Below are positions 7,626-14,165 of a DNA stretch of 17,626 nt, piece after piece. Positions within the stretch are counted from its first letter, which is position 1. Each line of letters starts with the position of its first letter. The notes beneath the pieces were generated by a model. The model saw only the letters and a list, made by a program, of their open reading frames with translations. It was not told the origin of the DNA and searched no databases. The stretch comes from Legionellales bacterium. Its GTDB lineage: Bacteria > Pseudomonadota > Gammaproteobacteria > PIVX01. The stretch is from the NCBI GenBank assembly GCA_013215905.1, contig JABSQI010000015.1:1-17626 (forward strand). The letters are read 5' to 3'. The translations under genes were made by a program, and so were the position numbers.

Positions 7626-7900
7626 ATGAGTAGAAAAGAATACTATTTACAGTTTTGGAAGGCTAGCGGTCAAAATATTTCAGAGTATTGTAAAGAAAAC
7701 TCTTTAGCAACATCCACATTAAGGAATTGGGTAAAAACTTCTAAAGTACCTAATTTATAATTCGCAGAAATTAACACTACTCCACGTATACCTAGGTTAG
7801 ATGATTCTCCTAAGTTAAGCTAGGCACGAAAATGAAGTTATATTTCCATAGCGCTGAAGATGTAACGTTTATAGCTAAATTATTAAAGAAGCTAAGCTGA
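7626..7900 (+). pseudogene. IS66-family TnpA remnant
   Basis: The first 44 codons (7626-7760) encode an N-terminal helix-turn-helix of TnpA type: FWKASGQNISEYCKE, then STLRNWVK. The frame is then broken by stop codons at 7758 and 7821. The C-terminal part resumes in another frame at 7832-7900 (MKLYFHSAEDVTFIAKLLKK), matching the usual end of IS66 orf1 proteins, where a beta-hairpin is followed by an LxxLLxxL helix. IS66 TnpA is normally about 100-130 residues and is needed for transposition. This copy has at least two disabling changes and is dead. It precedes a TnpB remnant in the order expected for IS66 elements. Confidence 0.7.
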
Positions 7901-7932
7901 TAGAACTTAAATTATAATCTCCTAAAATATTT

Positions 7933-8214
7933 GTGGCACATACATCTGTGGATTTTAGAAAAGGCATAGATGGGTTAAGTGATTATATACATTCATCATA
8001 CAATTGCATTCCTACATATGGGATATATGTATTTTACAACAAGAATAAAGATAAGATTAAAATATTATTTTGGCATGGCAATGGTTTTGTGCAACTTCAA
8101 AAAAAATTAGAAAGAAATAAATTTATAATGCCTTTGTTAGATGATAAAAAAGCTATCTCTCTTGAACATGGAAGATTACCTACTTATTCATTACAGCAAT
8201 ACCTACAAAAATAA
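7933..8214 (+). pseudogene. IS66-family TnpB remnant
   Basis: The reading frame encodes the IS66 orf2 protein: SVDFRKGIDGL near the start (family: TDMRKGxDGL), then KIKILFWHGNGFVQLQKKLE (family: RLKILxWDGxGFxLxxKRLE). The only start in frame is a GTG at 7933, but homologous sequence (SPKIF) continues upstream of it to a stop at about 7912, so the true N-terminus is lost. The C-terminus also diverges after about residue 80 into an unrelated tail. The third gene, tnpC with the DDE transposase, is absent; queF follows 130 bases later. It is a degenerate, immobile remnant. The product, if made, is about 93 aa against about 115 for intact TnpB. Confidence 0.75.
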
Positions 8215-8219
8215 GACTG

Positions 8220-8257
8220 TCATATCTGAAATAATTGTAAACATTTTTTAGATATGA
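8220..8257. terminator. Inverted repeat downstream of queF and the IS66 remnant
   Basis: TCATATCT (8220-8227) and AGATATGA (8250-8257) are perfectly complementary, 8 bp, with a 22-base loop. It sits about 85 bases beyond the queF stop and just after the tnpB remnant. It could terminate either side, though the long loop makes this uncertain. Confidence 0.3.
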
Positions 8258-8342
8258 AAATTAGATAACGTACCAAATTAGGATATCTCAGCAATTCACT
8301 TTATTTAAGTATATTCGACTGTTAGCTTTTCAAATTGCAGAA

Positions 8343-9170
8343 TTATTGTCTGATATCTCTTGAAAAATTTGGAACAGCCATATTCTTTACCCTACATGGG
8401 TTAATATCAATACCTCCTCTTCTTGTATACTTAGCAATAACAGAAAGTGATAAAGGTTTACAATGATTTAGAATATCCACGAATATGCGCTCGACACAAT
8501 GTTCATGAAATTCACAATGTCTACGAAATGATACAATATATTTTAGTAAACTCCCCTTATCAATCTTCTTACCAGTATAGAAAATCTGTACACTCGCCCA
8601 ATCAGGTTGATTAGTTACCAAACAATTTGTTTTTAGTAGATTTGAATATAATCTTTCTCGAACAACTATATTGCCTACACGTAGTAACCCTGGATTGGGC
8701 ACATAATCTATCACAGAAATATCCTCAGCATCTATGCATGTCCCTTCCATTAAAGTCAGTTTGTGTTTCTCAAGACAAGAAGCTTCTAAAGGGTATAAAT
8801 ATACTAAGACCGAAGAACCAACTACATTTGATAAGTCATTTTGGATAATACTTCTTACCTTCTCAAGACTTGCAAATGTAGTTTGATTAAAAGAATTAAG
8901 ATACAACTTAAGTGATTTAGATTCTATTATATATTTTGAACTACAAGGAAAAACAAACTTTCCTACTACTACGACAGGTTTACCGCTATGTTCCAACCAA
9001 GAAATTTCATAGGCATTCCATACATCACATCCCTCAAAAGGCAATATAGCATCACTAACTCCGATATTTTTGCGATTAGACTCTCTCGTTATCGGAAATA
9101 GATACTCCGAACTATAAGTATCAGGATACTCAGTTGTGACTCCAAGGTAAGGTTGGTTTATTGTACTAAT
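8343..9170 (-). CDS. queF: NADPH-dependent 7-cyano-7-deazaguanine reductase, ATT start (275 aa)
   Basis: QueF reduces preQ0 to preQ1 with NADPH in the cytoplasm, a late step of queuosine synthesis for tRNA wobble base 34. This is the long bimodular type of gammaproteobacteria (E. coli about 282 aa). Numbered from the ATT: I-E-S-K-S-L-K-L-Y (82-90) is the QueF signature, C183 in TNCLVT is the expected thioimide-forming Cys, D190 in NQPDW is the catalytic Asp, and FHEHCVERIF then RRGGIDINP close the active site. The first standard in-frame start is a TTG at 9044, which would cut off about 42 residues. Upstream the frame stays open and encodes the conserved N-terminus (TEYPDTYSSEYLFPITRESN) back to an ATT codon at 9170, preceded by a stop. 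ATT read as Met gives a natural N-terminus, STINQPYLG. Translation from ATT, or a recently broken start codon, are the two readings. Confidence 0.88.
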   Translation of the reverse strand: MSTINQPYLGVTTEYPDTYSSEYLFPITRESNRKNIGVSDAILPFEGCDVWNAYEISWLEHSGKPVVVVGKFVFPCSSKYIIESKSLKLYLNSFNQTTFASLEKVRSIIQNDLSNVVGSSVLVYLYPLEASCLEKHKLTLMEGTCIDAEDISVIDYVPNPGLLRVGNIVVRERLYSNLLKTNCLVTNQPDWASVQIFYTGKKIDKGSLLKYIVSFRRHCEFHEHCVERIFVDILNHCKPLSLSVIAKYTRRGGIDINPCRVKNMAVPNFSRDIRQ

Positions 9171-9375
9171 TTATACAATTATCTTACAACAGCAAACTAT
9201 ATCAAAGCTATTTTACACAAAAAAAAATTTTCAAACATTATATTTTTTAATATCCGTAAGCTGAAGTCTTACATATAATTAAGAAATAATCCCTATTGCT
9301 CTACCATTAACCCCTGTTGTACAATTGGGGAACAAAATTGATTTTAACTTTGTCTATCAATGAGGAGAAAATAAT
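9171..9375. promoter_or_regulatory. Divergent queF/fis intergenic region
   Basis: This region must hold promoters for both queF (-) and fis (+). A weak + promoter candidate is TTGCTC (9296-9301), 18 bases, TACAAT (9320-9325). CCCC (9311-9314) and GGGG (9327-9330) flank the palindrome TTGTACAA, a possible operator or leader hairpin. No preQ1 riboswitch was recognised on the queF side. A strong Shine-Dalgarno, GAGGAG, lies before the fis ATG. Confidence 0.35.
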
Positions 9376-9723
9376 ATGGACATTCCAAATCAACACCCTC
9401 AATCAAACCCAAATAAAGCACAAAACACTCTTCGCGAGCATGTCTTAGAAGCTATTGATGCATATTTTAATAACATAAAAGACAATGGACCACTAGGTTT
9501 ACACACACTCGTTATTGAAGAAGTTGAAGCTGCTATGTATGAGGCAGCTATGAAATTTACCAAAGGTAATCAAGTACAAGCTGCAAAAGTGCTTGGAGTT
9601 GCAAGAGGTACTCTCAGAACCAAATTAAAACAATATTTTGGAACAACTCAAGTCGGTGGTTTATATCATAAATATACTGTTAAACCTTTAACATCTACAC
9701 AACAACAACCATTAGTTTCATAA
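9376..9723 (+). CDS. fis: Fis-family nucleoid-associated DNA-binding protein (115 aa)
   Basis: A homodimeric DNA-bending regulator that works on chromosomal promoters, recombination sites and origins. The C-terminal half is very close to E. coli Fis: VIEEVEAAMYEAAMKFTKGNQ leads into the helix-turn-helix at about 65-88, with K-V-L-G-V-A-R-G-T-L-R-T-K-L (E. coli: G-I-N-R-G-T-L-R-K-K-L). It is longer than E. coli Fis (98 aa) at both ends, with a Gln/Asn-rich start and a C-terminal tail containing VGGLYHKY. A strong Shine-Dalgarno (GAGGAG) fixes the ATG. It precedes murF in the same direction, separated by a hairpin at 9744-9780. A second paralog is at 16324-16623 and shares the VGG[LI]Y tail, so the two are probably lineage-specific relatives. 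Confidence 0.9.
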   Translation: MDIPNQHPQSNPNKAQNTLREHVLEAIDAYFNNIKDNGPLGLHTLVIEEVEAAMYEAAMKFTKGNQVQAAKVLGVARGTLRTKLKQYFGTTQVGGLYHKYTVKPLTSTQQQPLVS

Positions 9724-9743
9724 AATTTAAAGATTACTATATA

Positions 9744-9780
9744 CCCCCTAGTCTAAAAGCTTAATATTTGCTCTAGGGGG
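9744..9780 (+). terminator. GC-rich hairpin between fis and murF
   Basis: CCCCCTAG (9744-9751) pairs perfectly with CTAGGGGG (9773-9780), 8 bp with a 21-base loop. It is one of the most G+C-rich elements in this AT-rich window. No T-run follows, so it may be an attenuating or processing hairpin for the fis-murF transcript rather than a full terminator. Confidence 0.5.
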
Positions 9781-9819
9781 TTGGTAAACATTTTAAATAA
9801 ATGGTATAAATACGGCTGT

Positions 9820-11160
9820 ATGAAATTAACTGACATTGCCAAAATATTACCCATAAACCAAGACTTACCAGACCTTCAAATTAACAATTTTCAAATTGAT
9901 TCTCGTTTAATACAAAACGGGGATATTTTCATCTCTATTGAAAACATACGAGATGGACATGATTTTATCGAACATGCTAGTAAAAATGGAGCCATAGCTG
10001 CCATTGTTTCAAAGCCCATACAAAATCCCTCTCTACCAATTCTAAAAGTGCCAGACACAATCAGCGCATTAACTAAAATCGCAAAATATTGTAGACAAAA
10101 TTTTAATGGCTTTCTAATTGCTGTAACTGGCTCTGTTGGAAAGACAACTGTTAAGGAAATGATTAAAAACATATTATCGCAAGAAAATAAAACCCTATAT
10201 TCTCCTAAAAGTTTTAATAATCACTTAGGGGTTCCTCTAACTCTTTGTATGTTAAATAATAACTACAAATTTGCAGTAATAGAATTAGGTGCAAACCATT
10301 TAGGAGAAATCGAGAATTTAACTAAATTAGCCTCCCCGAATATAGCAATAATCAATCATATATCAGAAGCACATATAGAAAAATTCGGCAGCTTTAATAA
10401 TATAATAACCGCAAAAACAGAGATTTTTTCAGGGGTTCAATCAAATGGAACGGCTATATTTAAACAACAAAGCTCTGAAATTACTTCAAAGATAAAACAA
10501 GCAACATCACATTTAAAAACTATTTCTTTTGGTTTAACAAATGGGGAAATATTTGCTGAAAATATTAATACATCTAGAGATAATAGTTCGTTCACAGCGT
10601 CAATATTTGGCAAAAAAATTAATAATATCAAACTAAATATCCCTGGGAAACATAATATTGAAAATGCCTTAGCTGCAATCTCAGCCACGTATAATCTAGT
10701 GCCCCCAAAAAATATTATTAAAGGCCTAGCAAGTTTATTATCTATACCAGGAAGATTAAATCCAATTCAACTATCCAGCAGTATTAAATTATTTGATGAT
10801 ACCTATAATGCTAGCCCTAGTTCAGTGGCCAGTGCAATACAACATTTATCAATACAACCAGGCGAAAAAATTTTGGTTTTAGGAGAAATGTCAGAATTAG
10901 GAGATAGATCAGAGTACCATCATTCTCAAATGGGTATTTTAGCTAAATCTTTAGGGATCAACAAAGTATATACATTTGGTAATTCAGCTAAAATAATGGG
11001 CTCGAAATTTGGTAAAAATAGTAGACATTTCTGCTCTCAAGCATCTTTAGAAAAGTTTTTAATAACCCACCTAAAAGATAATACATGTATCCTTATAAAA
11101 GGTTCTAGAAAAACAAAAATGGAAAACTTAATTCCTCCTTTAATAAAACATTTTTCATAG
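9820..11160 (+). CDS. murF: UDP-N-acetylmuramoyl-tripeptide--D-alanyl-D-alanine ligase (446 aa)
   Basis: MurF adds D-Ala-D-Ala to UDP-MurNAc-tripeptide with ATP, the last cytoplasmic step in making the peptidoglycan precursor; it is normally essential. The N-terminal domain has the DSR-x(5)-GDIFISI pattern (27-40). The P-loop is GSVGKTT (104-110), followed by F-N-N-H-L-G-V-P, V-I-E-L-G-A-N-H-L-G-E-I-E and the S-E-A-H-I-E-K-F-G-S segment. The C-terminal domain has DDTYNASPSS and KGSRKTKME. The length of 446 matches E. coli MurF (452). I chose the ATG at 9820 because it aligns with the family start; a TTG at 9781 is in frame but sits inside the hairpin end. The Shine-Dalgarno is weak. No other mur/dcw genes are nearby; it follows fis and lies next to a plasmid maintenance operon, an unusual place for murF. 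Confidence 0.93.
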   Translation: MKLTDIAKILPINQDLPDLQINNFQIDSRLIQNGDIFISIENIRDGHDFIEHASKNGAIAAIVSKPIQNPSLPILKVPDTISALTKIAKYCRQNFNGFLIAVTGSVGKTTVKEMIKNILSQENKTLYSPKSFNNHLGVPLTLCMLNNNYKFAVIELGANHLGEIENLTKLASPNIAIINHISEAHIEKFGSFNNIITAKTEIFSGVQSNGTAIFKQQSSEITSKIKQATSHLKTISFGLTNGEIFAENINTSRDNSSFTASIFGKKINNIKLNIPGKHNIENALAAISATYNLVPPKNIIKGLASLLSIPGRLNPIQLSSSIKLFDDTYNASPSSVASAIQHLSIQPGEKILVLGEMSELGDRSEYHHSQMGILAKSLGINKVYTFGNSAKIMGSKFGKNSRHFCSQASLEKFLITHLKDNTCILIKGSRKTKMENLIPPLIKHFS

Positions 11161-11296
11161 CCAATGCTGTAAGTATATCTCTTCAGATATTAACAGAAAA
11201 TAATATTTTAACTAATTATTCTAACAATAATTAACCGGACAAAAATCACTCAAAACCATTCTTAAAATTTTACTATATTAATACAAAATTACTTAT

Positions 11297-11311
11297 GTGA
11301 CATTTACAGGA
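11297..11311 (+). repeat. Solitary iteron-like site
   Basis: GTGACATTTACAGGA differs by one base from the iteron GTGACATATACAGGA repeated at 13996-14053. It is about 2.7 kb from the main array and in the same orientation. Confidence 0.7.
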
Positions 11312-11522
11312 TATAATTAATCCTATGATTATAAACAAAACTAAAAACAATTCGATATACAAAAATAAGCATTGACTGACTTAATATGCGTCTAAATAAT
11401 ATATCTTCATTTAATATAAACAATTTAACCCATATTCAATATATTATTTGAATTCTTAAAATTAATATTCTAGATCATAATTAGTTATAGGGTATAAACA
11501 TGTTCTACGTGTAACATATGAG

Positions 11523-11537
11523 TCCTGTAGATGTCAC
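11523..11537 (-). repeat. Solitary iteron-like site, inverted
   Basis: On the - strand this reads GTGACATCTACAGGA, one base different from the main iteron. It faces the copy at 11297-11311, with 211 AT-rich bases between them. Confidence 0.7.
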
Positions 11538-11565
11538 ATTTAAAATATAATCAATTACTTATATC

Positions 11566-11584
11566 AGGTTAAGTCACTTAACCT
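11566..11584. promoter_or_regulatory. Perfect palindrome after the par operon, candidate parS or terminator
   Basis: AGGTTAAG (11566-11573) and CTTAACCT (11577-11584) are perfectly complementary with a 3-base centre TCA. It lies seven bases beyond the stop of the last par-operon gene (- strand). No T-run follows on the - strand, so a protein binding site such as a ParB or RHH target is as likely as a terminator. Confidence 0.45.
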
Positions 11585-11590
11585 AGTAGT

Positions 11591-11938
11591 TTAGTTTTGT
11601 TTGTATCTAAGGATCCTTTGCATAATACTTGACCTAATTATGCAACTCTGGACCCCTTCTAAAAGGGGATTCTCTTTTCTCACATCAATGCTTGCAACAT
11701 CTAGACGATACCGCAAATTATCTGGTAACTGTATAACTTCAGGTTCTGTAAGAAAAGACATCTGATCCGCAATTAACACATAATCAACAAAATTTGGCAA
11801 CACCAGCAAACTATCAATAGCCTCGGCAATCCATTTGCTTTTACCACGTAATCCGTAGCCTTCCTGAATAATGCGTTTCAACATCTCTTGTCGCACTCCT
11901 TTTGGCAATCTGACTGTTGTTCTAGAATTACTTTTCAT
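11591..11938 (-). CDS. Small ribbon-helix-helix-like protein, third gene of the par operon (115 aa)
   Basis: Probably a cytoplasmic DNA-binding accessory protein for plasmid copy control or partition. Residues 6-45 look like a ribbon-helix-helix unit: a strand T-T-V-R-L-P, then helices Q-E-M-L-K-R-I-I and K-W-I-A-E-A-I-D-S-L-L. A second, similar pattern appears at about 66-110 (V-I-Q-L-P-D-N-L-R-Y-R-L, then C-I-I-R-S-S-I-M-Q-R-I-L), so the protein may be a tandem RHH that folds like a fused dimer. The ATG at 11938 overlaps the end of parB by 11 bases; an in-frame TTG at 11950 is less likely. Overlap implies translational coupling with parB and parA. I do not know a named family, and the RHH call rests on pattern only. 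Confidence 0.65.
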   Translation of the reverse strand: MKSNSRTTVRLPKGVRQEMLKRIIQEGYGLRGKSKWIAEAIDSLLVLPNFVDYVLIADQMSFLTEPEVIQLPDNLRYRLDVASIDVRKENPLLEGVQSCIIRSSIMQRILRYKQN

Positions 11939-12938
11939 AATTAGACTCAATATCTAAAATAAAAGCTCTAAATGCTTTTGAAACCTTAGAGCAATCTGAC
12001 CAATCTAAATTTAAAAAATGAGTAGAATACCTTGAATAAGAACCATCTTGTAAAAGCACATCTACAATTGTTTTTAAAGTACCAGAATCACTACAATAAC
12101 CCAAATTTATGCTTCTATTTACATTTTTAATTATAGTTTTACCTTTTCTATTCAAGACAGGCTTTATTTTTTTTGCTCTTACAACGCTTTGTAAGTGCTT
12201 TAGGGATGCTCCAGAGATACAAAGAGAATAAACTTCTTCAAAAATATCATTATCATTTAGATTCGCTAATAGAGCCGCTTTTTCTAGGTTGTTAATTTTG
12301 CCTTCTTGAATAGCATATTTTAACTGATCTTGACAAAACACTACTGCAAAATAATTCATTGCATGCGGAAGAGAGCAACCTAATAAATTCTTAATATATG
12401 TGGGACTAATTTTTAAATCTGTGGTTTCTTCTTTTTTTGCATCCAGGATTAATTTTATATTTGTAATCCTTTCCCATAAAGTTAAATCGGCTCTCTCTAA
12501 ATTTTCCACCCACTGGAGTAATCGCAAATCTGAGTTAACAGGCTTCTCTTCCAAAATTTTAGCAGGAATATCTGATTTACCCGCTAACAAAGAGGCTAAT
12601 ACTCTTCTTTCGCCCATAATAAGACGATAGTGGGTATCATATTTATAAATCCATACAGGGTTTAACACTCCTTGCTCAATAATCGAGTTTTTTAAGCTCT
12701 CTAGACTCTCAAGCTCTGATTTCTTTTTTGCGTATTGATTCATCTCTTTCTCAATCCCTGATAGAGTGTCTTCTTTTTGAATCAATAATTTCCTTGGGTT
12801 ACAAGGATCCAGCTCTATTAAGCTAATTGGCACTATTTCATGTCTTAAAGTCCCTAAATTACTACTTGCAACTTTAACTGTATGGCTCAAACTACTTGTC
12901 AAAGTTTTAGATATACCGAATTTTTTTCTTTTAGTCAT
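11928..12938 (-). CDS. parB: ParB-family partition protein (336 aa)
   Basis: The centromere-binding partner of ParA. The N-terminal basic tail (K3-K6) is followed by an I-S-L-I-E-L-D-P-C-N-P-R segment (38-49). The ParB/Srx core holds GERRVLASLLAG (109-120), the CTP-binding GERRxRA motif in slightly altered form, and V-E-N-L-E-R-A-D-L-T (144-153), the ENLQRxDL motif. A helix-turn-helix probably lies at about 165-200, and a dimerisation tail follows. The frame runs open to 13049, but the start is almost certainly the ATG at 12938, which overlaps the parA stop by eight bases (ATGACTAA), a classic coupling arrangement. The following RHH-like gene overlaps its end. Length is normal for plasmid ParB proteins. 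Confidence 0.88.
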   Translation of the reverse strand: MTKRKKFGISKTLTSSLSHTVKVASSNLGTLRHEIVPISLIELDPCNPRKLLIQKEDTLSGIEKEMNQYAKKKSELESLESLKNSIIEQGVLNPVWIYKYDTHYRLIMGERRVLASLLAGKSDIPAKILEEKPVNSDLRLLQWVENLERADLTLWERITNIKLILDAKKEETTDLKISPTYIKNLLGCSLPHAMNYFAVVFCQDQLKYAIQEGKINNLEKAALLANLNDNDIFEEVYSLCISGASLKHLQSVVRAKKIKPVLNRKGKTIIKNVNRSINLGYCSDSGTLKTIVDVLLQDGSYSRYSTHFLNLDWSDCSKVSKAFRAFILDIESNYEK

Positions 12939-13809
12939 TTGGAAACACCTTATTGTAAATAAAATCACATACCTGCATTGCCTCCTGTTTAGCAATATTG
13001 CTATCAGAAAGACTAAAAATAGACTCCGGCTCTGCTCCTTCTGAATCAAATTCTGCGTATATTGATCTTAGCTTAAGCTTATGCTCCATAACATATTCAC
13101 CTATAAAGTCTGCATTTTTCAATTCTTCTAGTAAATCCTTATGTAAGTTAATATCTCTAATCTTATTAGGCAGAATACCTATTAACTCAAGAGGACGAGC
13201 TCTATCTCTTTGCAATGCTTCCTGCTTCCACAACTGCAGCATTCCATAAATACCCTGAATTGAGTTTTGTTCCATTTGGGAAGGAATAATTATATGAGAG
13301 GCCGCTTTTATAGCACTAACAGTCAAAGGTCCTTTTGATGGAGCAGTGTCAATTAGCACAATATCATATGTTTCTTGTAAAGTAGGATCACTAATAAACA
13401 AATGTAACTGATTATGAACTTTATTTTTTACTTCAGATTTTCTAACAGCTTCTGCTTCTAATAGTTTAATAGCATACCCAGGAGCAATATCTAACATATC
13501 AAAATGAGTAGAATAGGGTAGTACAGAATCACCGTAAAATATATCAGCTATACTGCTCCTCCCATTCCATTCAGGATTGAACTGTTTTTCCTCAACATAA
13601 CTAGGATGAATAGGGGGCATTTTTCCCTGAGATTCTACAGGATCTATTTCCATATCTAAAAATTTATGTGACAAATTACATTGGGGATCTAAATCAATTG
13701 CAAGTACTTTCTTTTTTTTTAATGTAGCTAGATATTCTGCTAGAAGGATACTTGTTTTTGTTTTGCCATCACCGCCTTTATTTGTTGCAGCTACTATTAC
13801 TTTGGTCAT
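12931..13809 (-). CDS. parA: ParA-family partition ATPase (292 aa)
   Basis: A deviant-Walker ATPase that moves ParB-parS complexes over the nucleoid to segregate the replicon. Walker A is NKGGDGKTKTS (10-20), with the signature lysine K11 of the ParA/MinD group. AIDLDPQCNL (37-46) is the A' motif, and IVLIDTAPSKG (150-160) is Walker B, with D154. There is no long N-terminal HTH, so this resembles the small (type Ib-like) ParA. At 292 aa it is somewhat longer than usual, with an insert rich in Pro at about 58-85. A strong Shine-Dalgarno (AAGGAG) precedes the ATG. The promoter is probably TTACAA, 17 bases, TATAAA on the - strand, overlapped by an inverted repeat at 13861-13876 that may allow autoregulation. 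Confidence 0.93.
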   Translation of the reverse strand: MTKVIVAATNKGGDGKTKTSILLAEYLATLKKKKVLAIDLDPQCNLSHKFLDMEIDPVESQGKMPPIHPSYVEEKQFNPEWNGRSSIADIFYGDSVLPYSTHFDMLDIAPGYAIKLLEAEAVRKSEVKNKVHNQLHLFISDPTLQETYDIVLIDTAPSKGPLTVSAIKAASHIIIPSQMEQNSIQGIYGMLQLWKQEALQRDRARPLELIGILPNKIRDINLHKDLLEELKNADFIGEYVMEHKLKLRSIYAEFDSEGAEPESIFSLSDSNIAKQEAMQVCDFIYNKVFPND

Positions 13810-13837
13810 ACCTATTGATCTCCTTACATTTAGTTTA

Positions 13838-13980
13838 TATCATAACTAATGTTTTATTGTAACTTATTTTTAAGTTGATGTTATGTTTTTTTTGTGATAG
13901 AAAATAAACATTCATATGTTTATTTATTTAATATTATGTTTAATAAGTTTAACTAATGTAAGTTATTGAAATTAAATAAT
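13838..13980 (-). promoter_or_regulatory. parA promoter and putative operator repeats
   Basis: On the - strand TTACAA, a 17-base spacer and TATAAA precede parA. The inverted repeat AACTTA-TTTT-TAAGTT (13861-13876) borders or overlaps the -35 box. TAAGTT recurs as direct copies at 13944-13949 and 13959-13964. These repeated half-sites suggest binding by ParA, ParB or the RHH-like protein. The promoter is a moderate match. Confidence 0.45.
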
Positions 13981-13995
13981 TTTTATTGTTATAAG

Positions 13996-14094
13996 GTGAC
14001 ATATACAGGATTAAAAGTGACATATACAGGAAACTTTTGTGACATATACAGGACGAAATGTGTCAAATGCAGGACATATGTGACATATACAGTA
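13996..14094 (+). repeat. Iteron array of the replication origin
   Basis: Five tandem 15-base repeats lie at 13996-14010, 14017-14031, 14039-14053, 14060-14074 and 14080-14094. The first three are identical (GTGACATATACAGGA). The fourth differs at three positions and the fifth at one. Start-to-start spacing is 21, 22, 21 and 20 bases, two helical turns, so bound initiators would line up on one face of the DNA. The array lies between parA (-) and rep (+), the usual place for Rep_3-type iterons. Confidence 0.93.
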
Positions 14095-14165
14095 AGCCAG
14101 AAAAAATAGTATAGCTGTATAATTTTTTTGTTAAAAGAGCATTTAGTATAAAAAAAATAATAAAT
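14095..14165 (+). promoter_or_regulatory. AT-rich segment between iterons and rep: probable DNA unwinding element and rep promoter
   Basis: About 85% A+T. It holds TATAAT at 14118-14123, a perfect -10 box without a clear -35, so rep may be expressed from a promoter controlled by Rep bound to the adjacent iterons. There is no Shine-Dalgarno before the rep ATG. A DnaA-box-like TTGTCCACA lies further down, inside rep, at 14385-14393. Confidence 0.5.

Larger units (their letters stand above)
11161..11590. other. AT-rich intergenic region with two solitary iteron-like sites
   Basis: No gene is seen. It is very poor in G+C. It holds a small hairpin after murF (ATATCT-CTTC-AGATAT, 11175-11190, flanked by CTGT and ACAG), two single iteron-like sequences in opposite orientation (11297-11311 and 11523-11537), and a palindrome at 11566-11584. 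The content suggests a cis-acting replication or partition region on the far side of the par operon from the main iteron array. Confidence 0.5.

Noticed and set aside
8627..8848. 73-codon + strand frame opposite queF
   Set aside because: It is a shadow of the conserved QueF reading frame with no support of its own.
9171..9375. preQ1 riboswitch upstream of queF
   Set aside because: queF genes in some bacteria have one, but I could not draw the short hairpin-pseudoknot with a C-rich loop on the - strand here.
9781..9819. TTG start 13 codons upstream for MurF
   Set aside because: The family N-terminus aligns with the ATG at 9820, and the TTG abuts the hairpin stem at 9773-9780 with no proper spacing.
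12939..13049. N-terminal extension of the ParB frame by 37 codons
   Set aside because: It lies wholly inside parA, encodes a hydrophobic sequence foreign to ParB, and the ATG at 12938 gives the usual 8-base parA/parB overlap.
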